Source: Triplophysa rosa (taxonomy: Eukaryota; Chordata; Actinopteri; Cypriniformes; Nemacheilidae). Taken from it: DNA of 64,000 nucleotides. A program made the position numbers and the translations under genes. The stretch covers positions 2,339,133 to 2,403,132 of the forward strand of contig NC_079897.1 of NCBI RefSeq assembly GCF_024868665.1. Reading direction: 5' to 3'. A model generated the notes under the pieces. The model searched no databases and had not been told where the DNA came from. It saw only the letters and a list, made by a program, of their open reading frames with translations. Of the stretch, positions 1 through 12,566 are shown in pieces; the stretch's first letter is position 1, and each line of letters starts with the position of its first letter.

Positions 1-3000
1 GACGGAAGTATTTTTATGGACTTCAAAGTATAGGGGATGACGATCATGAGGTTTGAAAACCATGTCATGCAGGAGAAACCCTAGTTGCATGACGTTTGCT
101 GTTATAGCACTTTGCTCGTACTCAGGTGGTATATGCTCTCCTGTAACACAGACATCATCAGAGTTGAGCGAATCTGTAAAAGGTTCACATGATGAATACA
201 CTTCAACACTGCGCAACAAGAACACAAAATGCCAACTCACCAGCACCTCGATAGTATTTTTTGCCAGTGTATGGTATGGAATAGCCGAAGTCAATCAGCT
301 TGATGTCCAAAGTGCTTGTGTTGATCAGGATGTTTTCTGGACTGATTTTGCAGTGAAAGACGCCTTGGGCAATGCAGTGTTGTGCTGCTTGTACTGCCTG
401 ACGCATGATGACGCGTGCTATCTTTTCGCCCAGTGGATGAAGATTCATTATTTTCTTCAATACCGTGCAGGGACCAGGGTCTTCCATAACGATATACGTG
501 TCAGACCGCTCGTGAAACCACTCCAGCATCTGTATCACGTAGGGGCTTATGGGAGGTTGCTTTAGTAGAGACATCATAGCCACTTCGGTCATCACACTAT
601 CCATATAGCCAGCCTAGAGAAAATAGTATAAGAAAGGGTTATTTGGCTACGGTTAGCTCTTTAGATAAGAACAAAAATAGTTGTTTTCGATGGATGTTAT
701 ATCAACTTGATCTCTGTAGATACGATCGCAAGAGCCAAACCTGCTCAAAGCTCTGTGGGACATTATATTGCCTATTTCTTGTTAACTGCCACATGTCATA
801 GGCCATTAAATAACCACACATTAATTCATTATGATTGACAAACTTACCATACTATAATTCGAAGCGCTCCAATAATCTCTCACTATTCGTTTGACAGCAA
901 CCTGTAAATAAAAAAACATGATTATATGACAATCTACAGTCTTTGAACCGTGTGTTGATTAAAACATGAACATGAATCTCTAGGTACATAAGGAATAAAA
1001 ATTTGGTAGAAAGGCACTACCTTTTGGCCATCAGATTTACGGGTTGCTAAGAAGACTTCTGCGAAGCGTTCCCGCCCTAGTGTGACAAACTCCTCGACAT
1101 AGAGAGAGCTAAATATTTCTGCAAAACACACAGAGAATGTAGTAATACTGAATATGATGTTGCCAATTCCTGTGATTGTGAAAATATAACTGCAGGCGAC
1201 AATAAACAGACAGACAGACTCACCATCAGACGGCTTAAACATTGGGGGAACAGACAACGGCGTTCTTTTGCGTGCCTCTTTTGCACGTTGTTCTAAAATA
1301 TAGAAAAGAACAAACAGTGATTAGTTGACAATAGTTGACAAGTGTGTGTGTTATTGTATCATGTATTTGGCTCTTCAGACCGACACAAAGAACAGTGAAA
1401 ATGCAAATGATCGTCTAAGTATTATGGGTGTAAATGTCCAGGTTTATTTCATCTCACCTTGGGTTTGGGGTTCGTTGTCCACCTTGTCCTGGATGCTGAC
1501 GCTCTCTGTGGCAGAGGGAACACTGACAGAAGGCCGCTCAGAACTGATCTGTTCTCTGTCAGCCTTCCGCTGGAGGCCAGAAGCACACGGGACGGGCGTG
1601 TCCGGCACAACAGCCTCCGCTTTGGTCTCGGGACGCTTTACAGCCTTCCGTGTTCTCTTGAAGAACCCACGGATTCCCTTCTTCTTTTCTTTGCGATGTT
1701 GTTCTAAAACACAGAACAAAAAAACTGTGATTATAAAAACCCAAGTGTGTCATTATCATGTGTTTGACTCTTCAGACTCAAATGTCCAGGTTTACACATT
1801 TATTTCATCTCACCTTGTGTCTTGCGCTGCCACTCTTCTAACATCAGATCACTACGAACTGCATTGAAAGAAATACAAGTTCCAAATTATTCAACCAAAT
1901 TGATCCATCAACAGCTAATAATTGCCAGAGAGCGAACACAAATTCAAAGAACACTACAACAAAATGATCAAAATCTAATATCAGCATAAATGTTCACGTT
2001 TATATCGTCTCACATTGTTGTGGGTAGTTGGCGGGACCACGGACTGAAGGCACCGTAGAACTGATCTGCTCTCGGACACCTAAAACAATCATATATGGGC
2101 GAAAGGGGCAGCTGTGGTGGTGTTCACAGCAGCGGTGGTGGGGGCAGCGGCGGTGGCGGTAACGCTGCTGCCTGCGCTCTCTGAAGCGGCGGCGACAGCG
2201 CATGAAGAAAACCTCTCTACGAATCCTTGATCGCCTCATGAGATCCTTTACACCCTGTCGTGCTCTCTTGAAGACACCACCGTTTCCTTTCTTCTTCTCT
2301 TTTTTGACACGTTCTAAGACACAGAACAAAACACAGCGATTATTAAAAAAAAACAGGAAATAGTTGACAAGTGTGTGATTATCATCTGTTTGGCTCTTCA
2401 GACTGAGGCACAGAGAACCATTTGACTGAAAAGGTAAATGATCTTCTGATATCGGTATACACGAACCAGGTTTACTCGTGTATTTCATCTCACCTTGTTT
2501 CGTCTTGGTTTTGCTGCTGTTTCGACAGAAGGGACGCTTTATAGCCTTCCACATCCTCTTGAAAACGCCTTTCTTCTTCTCTACTTTGGCATGTTGCTCT
2601 AAAACACAGAACAGAAACAGTGATTATCAACAAAATAATAGTCAGGAAATAGTTGACAACTGAGTCATTATCATCTATTTGGCTCTTCAGACTGAGGCGC
2701 ACAGAACTAGTTTAGTGCAAAGGAAACGGATCTATCTTTTATCGTCATAAATGTCCAGGTTTATGTCATCTCACCTTGCTCTGGTTTATTCTCCTCACTG
2801 TTCTGGAGGCTGGCGGTCAATATGTTTCCTGCTGAAGCATCAGACGGCAGCACAGAGTCCTGCTGGATGTTGTTCCTGACAGACCAGTCGCTGCTGGTAA
2901 TGCTGACTACATCCAGATCATCATCAACTCTTCTGCCCTGTTTGGGAGGCAAAGCTGTGGCCGGTGGCCGGCAGGGACCACTGACAGAAGACAGCGGAGA

Positions 3001-4066
3001 ACTGATCTCTTCTCTGTCAGCTGTTTGCTGAAGGCCAGAAGCACACGGGACGGGCGTGTCCGGCACAACAGCCTCCACTTTGGTCTCTTGGCTGCTGCGA
3101 CGGGAGGGGCGCTTCATAGCCTTCCATGTTCTCTTGAAGAAGCCACGGACTCCTTTCCTCTTTTTTTCTTTGGCAAGTTGCTCTACAACACAGAAGTGTA
3201 AACTATTAAAACATCTCTGAGCACAGACCAAACAAAAGCGATTAACGTGTTAGAGTTACTCTATTAAAAGCATGAGCAAATGATTTTATTATATTTGGCT
3301 AATGAAACAATGAGAAAATTTGGCAGTGACATTTTAAAAAATTCTGTGAAAAACACAAAACAGTGCTGGGCCACAGCGCAGAATTCTCAATGAACTGTTA
3401 AATGCTCACATGAAATGTTTTGAATCTACAGTAATGCTAGTTTAATGTCATTTTAAATAAATATCTGGAAATATACTGTAAGATTGGAGATTTGACTTCA
3501 TGGAACCAGTTTCAAAGGAATTCAAACTTACATTCTTTAAAGACATGATGCTAGATTTTCTTATCATGATGACTTGTGCATATAAAGAAATGTTCATATA
3601 CTAGAGATGTGATTTTTTTTAGGAATATTTTTGTTATATTCATTGATTAAAAAGTATCGATAAATCATTAAACGCATATGAAGAACTTAAGGCCACAAAA
3701 GAGTAACAGCTGCAGTGCATCATACTGATGTAAACAGACACAGAGCTTTCAATACACTACACAATCACAATAAATACTGTTTGTTTATACATGTTTGTCA
3801 TGCGTGGGGAAAAAAACATTTACATGTAAATTCATCTGTTTGTCGTACATTTATGCCAAACATATAGAGCATAGCGTTATTTTAGACGATGGTTTTAAAC
3901 GATGCACAGTTCACAAAGATTAAATGTTATGGATACATTACTTACCGGTTGTACTCCCATCGGACAAAACCGTGTTAACCGGTACTTGTTTATCCACAGT
4001 GACGGTGAAATCTTCCGTGGCCATACCGGGTAATGGTGTATCCATAGATCGTCCCACTGAAGACAT
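1..4066 (-). CDS. PIM-like Ser/Thr pseudokinase with repeated basic exons (3' end outside window)
   Basis: Exons in transcript order: 4066-3946, 3182-2775, 2598-2494, 2313-2014 (doubtful), 1839-1816, 1703-1458, 1292-1224, 1118-1021, 901-848, 613-241 and 140-1 (continues beyond base 1). The ATG at 4066 opens a 40-codon exon. The next exons are nearly all phase 1 to phase 1 and start with a Glu-(Gln)-x-x-(Ala/Lys)-Lys-Glu-Lys-Lys pattern followed by FFKRT(W/R)KAxKRP, so they look like duplicated modules. The kinase domain starts in exon 1118-1021 (LGRERFAEVFLATRK) and keeps the VAVK lysine, the LIDFG motif and a PPE after the activation segment. The HRD motif reads HCK and the following catalytic lysine is Ser (HCKISPEN); the glycine loop lacks its second and third Gly. 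Wording around LIDFG and LGFLLHDMV is closest to the PIM family, which is expanded in fish. It is probably catalytically dead; its function is unknown. Gene identity is a family-level call. Confidence 0.8.
2014..2313 (-). other. exon of the pseudokinase gene whose last base would make a stop at the splice junction
   Basis: This 300-base exon-like block has a good acceptor and reads through in the gene's frame with the shared KKEKKKG module, followed by an Arg/His/Cys-rich stretch not seen in the sister exons. Its sisters end CAAG/GTGAGATG, but this one ends CAAT/GTGAGACG. Every downstream exon begins AA or AG in this phase, so the junction codon would be TAA or TAG. A weaker donor at 2080/2079 (TTAG/GTGTCC) would remove the last 66 bases and restore frame. 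It may be a poison exon, a skipped exon, or one using the inner donor. Confidence 0.55.
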
Positions 4067-4330
4067 GTTGACCGAGTTCACAGATTCAAAAACACTCGAG
4101 TGTTCCGACACTTTCGCGCTCTTTCTCTGTGTAAACTGCTCGATGATTCTCTTCGCTCAGATTGTCACTCAAATAGTCGATATCAGACAAAAACTGAACC
4201 AACTGTGAGAGATATTCAGTAAATCGATCGCTAGAGATGAGCAGTGAAGCACTCTAATCAGTCGCGGGATCTCTGCTGCAACTTCTTTTCGTTTGTAGAA
4301 TTTCAGGACTTGACGTCACAACGATCGTGT
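4067..4330 (-). promoter_or_regulatory. presumed promoter of the pseudokinase gene with a consensus CRE
   Basis: The stretch directly upstream of the 4066 ATG contains the full palindromic cAMP-response element TGACGTCA at 4311-4318, about 245 bases upstream of the start codon, in CpG-containing DNA. No TATA box is obvious. The transcription start is not defined. Confidence 0.4.
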
Positions 4331-5527
4331 GCGTGTACAGCGTCTGTGCGCTTGTGTGTGTGTGCGTTTCATTGTCCTACCCAGACTGCAGAAATGTGCA
4401 AAACTAATACATGGTTCACCTATTTTTTATTTGTATGAATGTGCGAACATACACATGACGTTTTTATCCCTGAGTTATATTTGAAACTCTTCACGTTATA
4501 TAGACGGTTTCATCGGACGCACGCGCTGGCCGGACGTTAACTTCCGGTCTGTGTTCGATTATATTATAACAATTTTATATTTAACTTATATTAGTATTAG
4601 TATATATTAATATTTGATTGTATATTAATTGTATTAAATTAAATTAAAACTACTACATAGTTAATGATTCTTTGCAGAGGTCTACCGGAAGTTACGTTTG
4701 GGCAGAATAACGCTTGTTTATGTTGTTGCCACTGAAACGTCTATTCTGGCAATAACAGTATAATGAATCCAGTACTAAGACCTAAATGAAGAGTGAAATG
4801 TGATGTGAAGATGAACTTAAAGCATTAACTAAACCAGGGCTTCCAACTCTCACGCAATTGACTGTCAATCAAATCAAAGAAGAAAGTTAAGTTTCGAGTG
4901 CAACGCACAAATGAGCGGCTAAACATTCAATATCTAAAGATTTTAACAATAGAAACGAGGAGCGATAGTATCCACTGATGCAAACCACAAAACGCTGTTT
5001 TAATTGGAAAATATGTAATTTACTAATAATTCGCAATTATCACTGTGACGAGCCAAGAGGCCCCTCCTTCATTTTTGTGCGAGCTTCCTCGTGCCTGAAC
5101 AAACTACAGCAATTCATCCCAAGCCAGTTTCAATAATTAATCAATAAACTGTTGTTAATGGGTGAACGAAATAAATAAATGCAGTGCGTTGACCAATATA
5201 TGACAAGAAAGGTTTATCATTGTCTCTTTATGCCTATAATCTTACATTTATGATCAAAAACAACCCACAGGGCTCCCTCGTGTTTTGACCAATGAAAATT
5301 CTGCCTTCGTTTACGTACCCTCATGTCATTCCAAACCTGTATGACTTTCTTTCTTCCGCAGAACACCAAAGAAGATTAAGTTTAAACAACATTGGATCCC
5401 ATTGACTTCCATTGTAGTCATTTCTCAAAATATCTTGTTTTGTGTTGTGCAGAAGAATGAGCCCTTACTATTCCCTTAACTTTTGCTATTTGTGATAACT
5501 GGACATACACATTGAAAAATAATTTGT
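4331..5527. other. intergenic spacer between the pseudokinase promoter and the brd2 3' end
   Basis: No open reading frame here looks like a conserved protein. The first part is AT-rich. Two ETS-like GGAAG/CTTCC sites occur near 4540 and 4684. A partial copy of a common cyprinid interspersed repeat lies at 5290-5462. Confidence 0.5.
5290..5462. repeat. partial copy of the AAAATTCTG...CATCATTTACT interspersed repeat family
   Basis: The wording (GAAAATTCTGCC, CATTCCAAACCTGTATGAC, CATTGACTTCCATTG, TTTGTGTTGTGCAGAAGAA) matches the fuller copies at 11824-12259 and 14358-14776. Neither terminal inverted repeat is intact. Confidence 0.6.
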
Positions 5528-5533
5528 TTTATT
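5528..5533 (-). terminator. candidate poly(A) signal of brd2
   Basis: AATAAA on the minus strand, about 1.35 kb downstream of the brd2 stop. The implied 3' UTR (about 5510-6883) holds no other convincing gene. Nearer variant signals cannot be excluded. Confidence 0.35.
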
Positions 5534-6883
5534 CATTCTTAACACCGTTCCAGCAGGCTATATTCATGGCGAGAACTGGTCAATCCATACACAAGTCTGT
5601 TCTATACACAAGTCGATCCTTACACAAGTTGGGGGGACGATTTGGAATCCTCAATCAACCTAACCTGCATGTCTTTGGGCTGTGGGAGGAAACCGGCGCA
5701 TGTAGAGAATCTTCATGATTTTGTCTGACATTTTTCAGGTCTTTTAATGACGGAGCCAATTATTGTATAGAAATACCACTTCAGTCACCAAAAACAAAAC
5801 ATTCACACGGTTCACTTGTTGTATTTGCATTTCCATTCAAACAAAAGCCACTGAATGATTCTGAGTGCATATACTCTCCATTATACTGCAGATATGAAAT
5901 GTCACAAAACAAACTCCTATACATTCAAAAAGAATGGCTTACAGCAATGCACTGCAAATAAATACACACTAGAAACATACAGAAGGAAAAACAGGACCTT
6001 GGTATAATGGAATGTATATACAATAAAGATTGTTTCAGAAATGGGTTTCTATTGCTTAATGTGATCAGCCTCTAGTCTTCCCCTAAAATCATAACTTCAG
6101 GTTAACCTTCAGTCTATGACCCCTGTAACTAGCTTATTCAAAAACATGTAACTCAATCTAGCAGCTTTTCTCTAGGGCTCATAAACAAACACAGTCTCTC
6201 TGTTGTAATCCAAAACGACTGTTATTTTGACAGATTCTTATAATCTAATAACAAGAGACACTGTAAATGTCCTGTCACTACAGTTTCAGATATGACACAC
6301 AAAATAAAAGAGTGTTAAAAGAGACCCATGTCTTGCAGATGGAGGAAACCAGACAGCGGTTTCTTTGTGCATATTCGCTCTCTCCAAAACCTCGTGACAC
6401 ACATGAGGCACTGCAAAGCCGTACGGACAGTTAGCGAGCGACCGGGTATACATCGCATGAAAAAAATCCCCAAACCTTACAGGTGCATCGCAGGGCAGAA
6501 ACTCCTTAAAGTCAAGCATTTTCTTCGTGAGTTTACTCATCAAACCCCATCGCCATTCTGAAGTCCTTTTGAAACGACACCGCGCGTTTTGGTTGCTCGG
6601 AATGAGACACAGGTCCTGATTTCTAAAGCAATACTTGAAGAATATTGAGCGGTTTAGAGCCGTAATGGAAGCAAACAAAACGACAAGGTTTTTCCGTCAA
6701 CTAAGAAATGTAGTTACGGTCACGCACTCCCACTGGAGTTTCCCATTATGGGCATTTCGGTAAAAGTCTTCTTTATAAAAGAAAAAAAATCCTACGCAAT
6801 ATATACATCTGTACCCAGAAATCAACGACAGAACAGAGTGTCCCCTATCAGCAGGCTTCATCCCAGAAGTCAGCGCCATCTCT

Positions 6884-9800
6884 TCATCTCGAGTCAGAAT
6901 CACTGCTGTCTGATGAAGAGGAGGAAGAGGAGGATGAGGAAGAGTCTGAACTGGAGCTGCTGGCACTGAGGCGAGACGCAGCGTTGTGAGGTTCCACACT
7001 GCTGGCCTTCTCCACTGAAAAGTGAAGAACACAACCAGGTTAAAACGAGAACTGGTTTGGCAGGAGGCAGTGAGCGGCGATGTCAGCCCTACCTTTGGGT
7101 TTCTGGGGCTTCTTGGCAGAGTTGAGCTGTCCACTCACATCGTGCAATCTTCTCTCTAATTCTCTCTTTTTCTCCAGAGCTAGCTCCTCTTGGCTCTTCC
7201 CGCCGCCCTTCTTCACGGCTGCAGAGGAGAATTCAAGATTACGTTCATTTCGCGCTGTCGTTTTGAAAACCGGTCCCAAAAATATTGTTACTAACCAGCT
7301 GCAGATAAGGAAGGGTGACATATATACCACTGCAATGGAGTAAAACTGATTTTTCTATTTTGTGTGTAGTAGACCAAATGAGATGAAGAAATATAGACAA
7401 ATATCAAAACACAAGGCAAGAGTGTCTTTAGATTTCAATCCGACAGCAATGAAATACAGCGACGTATATTCAATTTGGGTTTCAAGGACAAGGCAGCTCA
7501 CCGCAAGGTTTGCGAGGTTTCTTGCGCAGGCAGGTCATGACGTATCGCTCCAGCTCGCGCAGAGTGGACGGCTTTAGCATCTCTAAGTCGATCTCGATCT
7601 CCTCTGGGTTCGTGTCGCGCAGAGAGGGCTCGCGTGACTGGATGATGTGCACCACGCGGCCCAGCTTCTCTCCAGGCAGCTTGTTGATGTCCAGGCTGAG
7701 CTGGCGCTTGTCGTCGTAGCTCATGGGCAGCCCGTCCTCTTCCTCCTCCGAATCGTAGTGGGGAAGAGAAACGACGGGCTCAGCGAAACGAGGCGATGGG
7801 GTCGACTTCTTAGTGTTCCTGCCAGAGTAATAAACACAAGGACTGAAAATATGAAATGTGCAATATTTCGTGTTTGTTATCCGTTTGGGTACTAATACTT
7901 TTGCAATGTTCAACTTAACTGGTTGCTCAAAATGTTAAATGCTTCCTCAATTTTAGGATGCTATAAATGTAAATGTGATGTATTATAATTAGGGCTGTCA
8001 AACGATTAATCGCGATTAATCGCATCCAGAATAAAAGTTTGTTTACTCTATGTACTGTGCATATTAATTTTGTATTTATAAATACAAACACATACACATG
8101 AATACATATTTAGGAAATATTTACATGTATTTATTTATATTTACTAATAATTGAAATTATATATAAATGTTTATTAATTTTTAGATTTTCCTTAAATATA
8201 TGCATGTATGTGTATGTGTTAATAACTACAAAATTATTATGCACAGTACACAGATATATATTATGTAAACACAAACTTTTATTCTGGATGCGATTAATCG
8301 CGATTAATCGTTTGACAGCCCTAAAATGTTTAGCTAAAAGTACATTTTCAGAGGAGTACCGAAAAAGATCTATTGTATATTAGTCTACTACTGATCAAAT
8401 ATGAAAGTACACACTTCCTGCCGCTCTTTTTGCTCTGCGCACACGACAGCGAGACTCGGCCATATTTGCTTTTAGACAGCCTGCCGGGTTTCTCGCGGTC
8501 GTCGGTCGTCAGGCCGCGGCCACCTCGCCGTTTCTCTGGCTTCTTTTTCTTCTTCTTGTCTTTCTTCTTCTCTCGTTTCCTCTTGGGTTTGGCGATGGGG
8601 CCGGAGGACAGAGCCGCCAGCTGCTCATGAACCGCTCGAAGCTGCAGCACAGAGCACATATAAATGAACATCTGAACATATTTATAAAAGAACGCATTTA
8701 TAGAATTTCAGTCTTGCCCATATATACATTATACATACACAAAGGTTGCTTTAAAGAAACTCGGATACGTCATGTAACACCTCGTTCTCATTGGATGTAT
8801 GAATTCACACAGGTGTTGTTTTTCACATTAACCTCAGTCAAATGTCATCCTTCCAAACACCACATCAGATCCCAAATAAACAAAAGAACAACACAAGTGA
8901 AATGGTTCACACACGCACACAGATGTTTGAAGGGAGCGTGTGTACCTGTGTGCACACCTGATCCTGCAGCTGAGCCAGACGTTGAGCTCTCTCCTCCTCG
9001 CTGTCAGAACTCGGACTGCTCTCGCTGCTCGGCTCGCTCTCGCTGCTCGGCTCGCTTTCCGACGATGAGGTAGATGATGATGAAGACGAGGAAGAGGAGG
9101 ATGAAGAGGAGGAGTGGTGCATTCCCAGCATGCCCATGTTCCGCCCCAGTGGCATGGGAGACAATTCCTCCTCCTCCGAAACCTCGTCGGGCATCTTTGC
9201 AAAGCGAAACTCAAACACGTCCTGCAGGAGCGATGGAAGAGAAACATTCAACACATAAAACGACACGTAAAGATGTACAAATGTGACATTTTTTATGGGA
9301 GATGCACAAATTTATAAACGAGCAACACATCTGTGACAAATGCTATCGGCTAATATCGTTAGTTCAAAGATTTTTCAACTATTATTCGTTAACAATTAGG
9401 CCTATTCAATCATTCAATTTTGGCTAAGTATACAATTCAATATCCACAATACAATTATTGCCCAAAAGGTCATTTATTAAGTCAGAGGTAGGGGATGTAA
9501 CATTCACCGTGAGCCGGTTGAAAATCAATTCGGTTGAGATGTTAAATGAGTCGCGAAACATGTTTTCAACAGCAGGGGTCGCTGTGTTTACAGCAAACTT
9601 GGAAAACGTGGATATGTTAAAATTTCTTAAATTTACAAAAATCCAAGACAGGGAAATCTTATCTTTTGTATAATTTGACAAAAGATATTTTGATTTTAAA
9701 AAGCAATGAGCAGCATTTAAGAACTAATAAAAGGACTCTTGTTCATTTCTAATTTGTCTTCACTCATTTTGTAAAAAACAAATTGTGAAAAAAAGAAACA

Positions 9801-12566
9801 GATTGTGAGATCAGTATTTTATCACACTGTGAGCCGAGTGAATCGTTACATCCCTCAGATGTCAAGGTAAATGTAACGTAACCTGCCCAGTCTTATGTCA
9901 TTCCCAATAAAAAAAAAAAACGTAACAAGAGGCGGTTGAGGTCATCACCTGCAGTTTGCGCGCCATGGCAACGACATCATGATCTGGCGGGTTGTACTTG
10001 TAGCAGTTGGAGAACATCAATCTGACATCAGCGCTGAACTGCTGAGCATCTCTGTACTCGCGCTCGTCCATCTTCCTCTGAACACAAACCAGAGTGATGT
10101 CACTTATCACAAAACAAACAGTTTGAGATGCTGACTGTACAATTAAAAGAAAGCGTTCTTGAGCACACCACATCAAATCCTTTCAATGCAAGAATGCAGG
10201 TCTCGTCCATGCGAGTCACCTTGATGGTGCTGAGGTCTATTGGGTGTTTGATGATGTCGTGGTAGTCCAGCAGGCCTAGCGTTGACGCGTCCACGGGTTT
10301 GTAGAACGGCCACGCGTACGCCGCGTGTTTCTTCGACAGCAGCTCTTTCAGGACGGCGCTGCAGTAGCGCAGATGTTTGCTCAGTTTGCCCCGCCGGGAG
10401 GGCAGATGTGGCCGCACCGAGTCCGGCAGATCCTTGCAGGGGGGTTTGATGGGTCGCCGAGACAACGGTCTCCCCAAGACAGGCTGGAGGTGGGTGGGCT
10501 CGGCCACACCCCTGACCACGCCCACACCTGGAGAGCAGTCTACGGACGAGAGGGAATGGGGCATTTCTTCGGCCGACCCGTGACCTTTTCCCATGCCTCC
10601 CATCCGGCTGGCGGATGTCATGGGGAACCCGAGCGTCGTGGGCGTGGTTGTGTCGGCTTTACGCTTGACGCCTTTCTTCTGCGGAGAGAACAGGGACATC
10701 ATAACACGCGGTGAGTAATACTTACTGAACCTACACAAATCCATATGAATCGTAATAACGGTGTATGCAAGTTTGGTGGGCGAAACGTTGCACAACGACA
10801 TGTTTATTATACACGAGACTTATTCATATTTTTAGATACCCCGTGAGTGACGTTATAAAAATTGGAATAGGAAACGATGCGTACCTTTGCAGTGGGTTGA
10901 GTGGGTGGTGGTGTCAACAGTGATGGAGGGGGTTCGGAGTTGCTCAACAGGGTCAGCGGGGGGGTGGAAAACCACGAATCCGGCGTGTCGGGAGATGAAT
11001 GAGAGTATACCGACTGAGACACGGCAGGAACCTGGTGAGCACTCGTAACACTTCCTCCTAAATGAAGAAAAAGGAAGTAAGGAATTGCAAGACGAGTAAA
11101 CGACAATCAACAGATCATCAAGTCGATGTAAAATCATTCAGTTCCACATCTATCTAGCATGAACTGTGACTGGTCGATGGTTTTTTCTAAGTGGGTGACA
11201 CAACAGGCTCATGCCGATGGTTAAACCTCACCTCTGCCTCGACGTCCTTTCACACTTTTAGCTCCTCTACCTCTTGGAGCAGGAGGGGGCAACTCAATCT
11301 CCTCCTGAGGCATTTGGGCAACTTTCTGTAAGAAGACTTTCTCCAGAGACTGTGCCATCAGAACGATGTCATCCGTCGGCTGTTACAAAAAAGGCCACAT
11401 TCACCACTTCTGTAGCCATGCAATGCAAGTGTCACTTATTTCATATTGATTTATGCTTGACACGATTACACAGAAAAACACTGACGTTAATCAAAACTAT
11501 GCACCTTATTGTAGATGTAACAGTTGGTAAACATGGTGTTAAAGTCTTGTAAGCATTCACCGGCGCCACGGTAGTAGTTATTTTCCAGTCGTTTTTTGAT
11601 AGTGCCCATGTCCATCGCCTGTTTAATAATCTTATGGTAGTCCTGAAAGCATAAGGAAAATGCATTATTGGATGCCAGATCATCAAATTATTATATAAAG
11701 CAACTGCCACAACAACATGCTCGAGTTTTCCCAATGGCCAGCCATTCACAGCAACTTTTTCAGGGAGGAACAGATCAAATATTTTAATAATACAAATATA
11801 TAAATAATAAAAAAGTTTACATTTTTAAAGGGATAGTTCATCCAAAAATGAAAATTCTGTCATTTTTTACTCACGCTCATGTAATTTCATACCTGTATAA
11901 ATGACTTTGTTCCGATGAACACAAAGAAAGATATTTGGAAGAATGTTGGTCATTTTCAGTTCCGGGACATCATTGACTACCATAGTAGGAAGAATTAAAT
12001 GGTAGTCAAAGGTGCCGAGAACTCTTTGTTTTCCTAAATTCTTCAAAATATATCATTGTGTGTTCAACAGAACAAAAAAATACAATATTGTTTTCCTACT
12101 ATGGTAGCGGATGATGTCCCAGAACTGAAAATTGCGAACATTCTTCCAAATATCTTTCTCTGTGTTCATTGGAACAAAGAAATGTATAAAGGTGTGAAAC
12201 AGCCTGAGGGTGAGTAAATGATGACAGATTTTTCATTTTTGGATGAACTAGCCCTTTAAGTACTCAACGGCAATTGAAATAATCCGGATTACATATTCTC
12301 CACAGACTCACAGGTAAATTGAGTCGAGCCGCATTCACAGGTTCATGGAAAGGCCACGCAAAGTGATGCCGCCACAACGCCTTTACCAAGACCTTGTGGA
12401 GGAACTGCAGCTGATTGGTCGCGCGTCCCTGACGGCTGGGGTCCTTCACCGGAGGCTGCAGGAGCAGAGGAGGGCCGGGCGGAGGTGCCTGGGGCAGAGA
12501 CGGACTCTCGAAACCCTCGTAGAGCAGCGACGGCTTACGGATCCGTTTGCCTGAACTCTGTTCCAT
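6884..12566 (-). CDS. brd2: bromodomain-containing protein 2 (BET family)
   Basis: Coding exons: 12566-12312, 11642-11505, 11379-11232, 11057-10885, 10678-10220, 10077-9949, 9221-8958, 8641-8415, 7818-7502, 7218-7093, 7014-6884; phases join throughout to give 788 residues (human BRD2 is 801). The start was chosen at 12566 because [17 protein letters not shown] follows at once, as in BRD2; an upstream in-frame ATG at 12617 crosses a likely acceptor at 12595. Bromodomain 1 lies at about residues 50-150 (WPF shelf, acetyl-lysine Asn in CYIYNK). Bromodomain 2 lies at about 335-440 ([24 protein letters not shown]). A Ser/Glu-rich acidic block and a Lys-rich basic block follow, then the ET domain at about 620-703 ([20 protein letters not shown]). 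The Ser-rich tail [13 protein letters not shown] is diagnostic for BRD2. It is a nuclear reader of acetylated histones. Fish can have two brd2 copies; which one this is cannot be decided here. Confidence 0.96.
7991..8322. repeat. short inverted-repeat element (MITE) in a brd2 intron
   Basis: The two ends are inverted copies starting AGGGCTGTCAAACG and containing the doubled palindromic word CGATTAATCGCGATTAATCG; the arms run about 50 bases around an AT-rich centre. It is non-coding. Flanking target duplication is not clear. Confidence 0.85.
11824..12259. repeat. TIR element in the brd2 intron after the first coding exon
   Basis: It begins TTAAAGGGATAGTTCATCC and ends with the reverse of this motif (GGATGAACTAGCCCTTTAA). 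The middle has the family phrases AAAATTCTGTCAT, GAACACAAAGAAAGATATTTGG and CTACTATGGTAG in inverted pairs. It is a non-autonomous DNA transposon with no coding capacity. Confidence 0.85.

Noticed and set aside
53..565. 170-codon plus-strand reading frame
   Set aside because: It lies antisense over the kinase exon 613-241, whose splice sites and kinase motifs are clear; it shows no family motif.
10325..10714. 129-codon plus-strand reading frame
   Set aside because: Antisense to the brd2 exon 10678-10220 that encodes half of bromodomain 2; GC-rich coding sequence explains the open frame.
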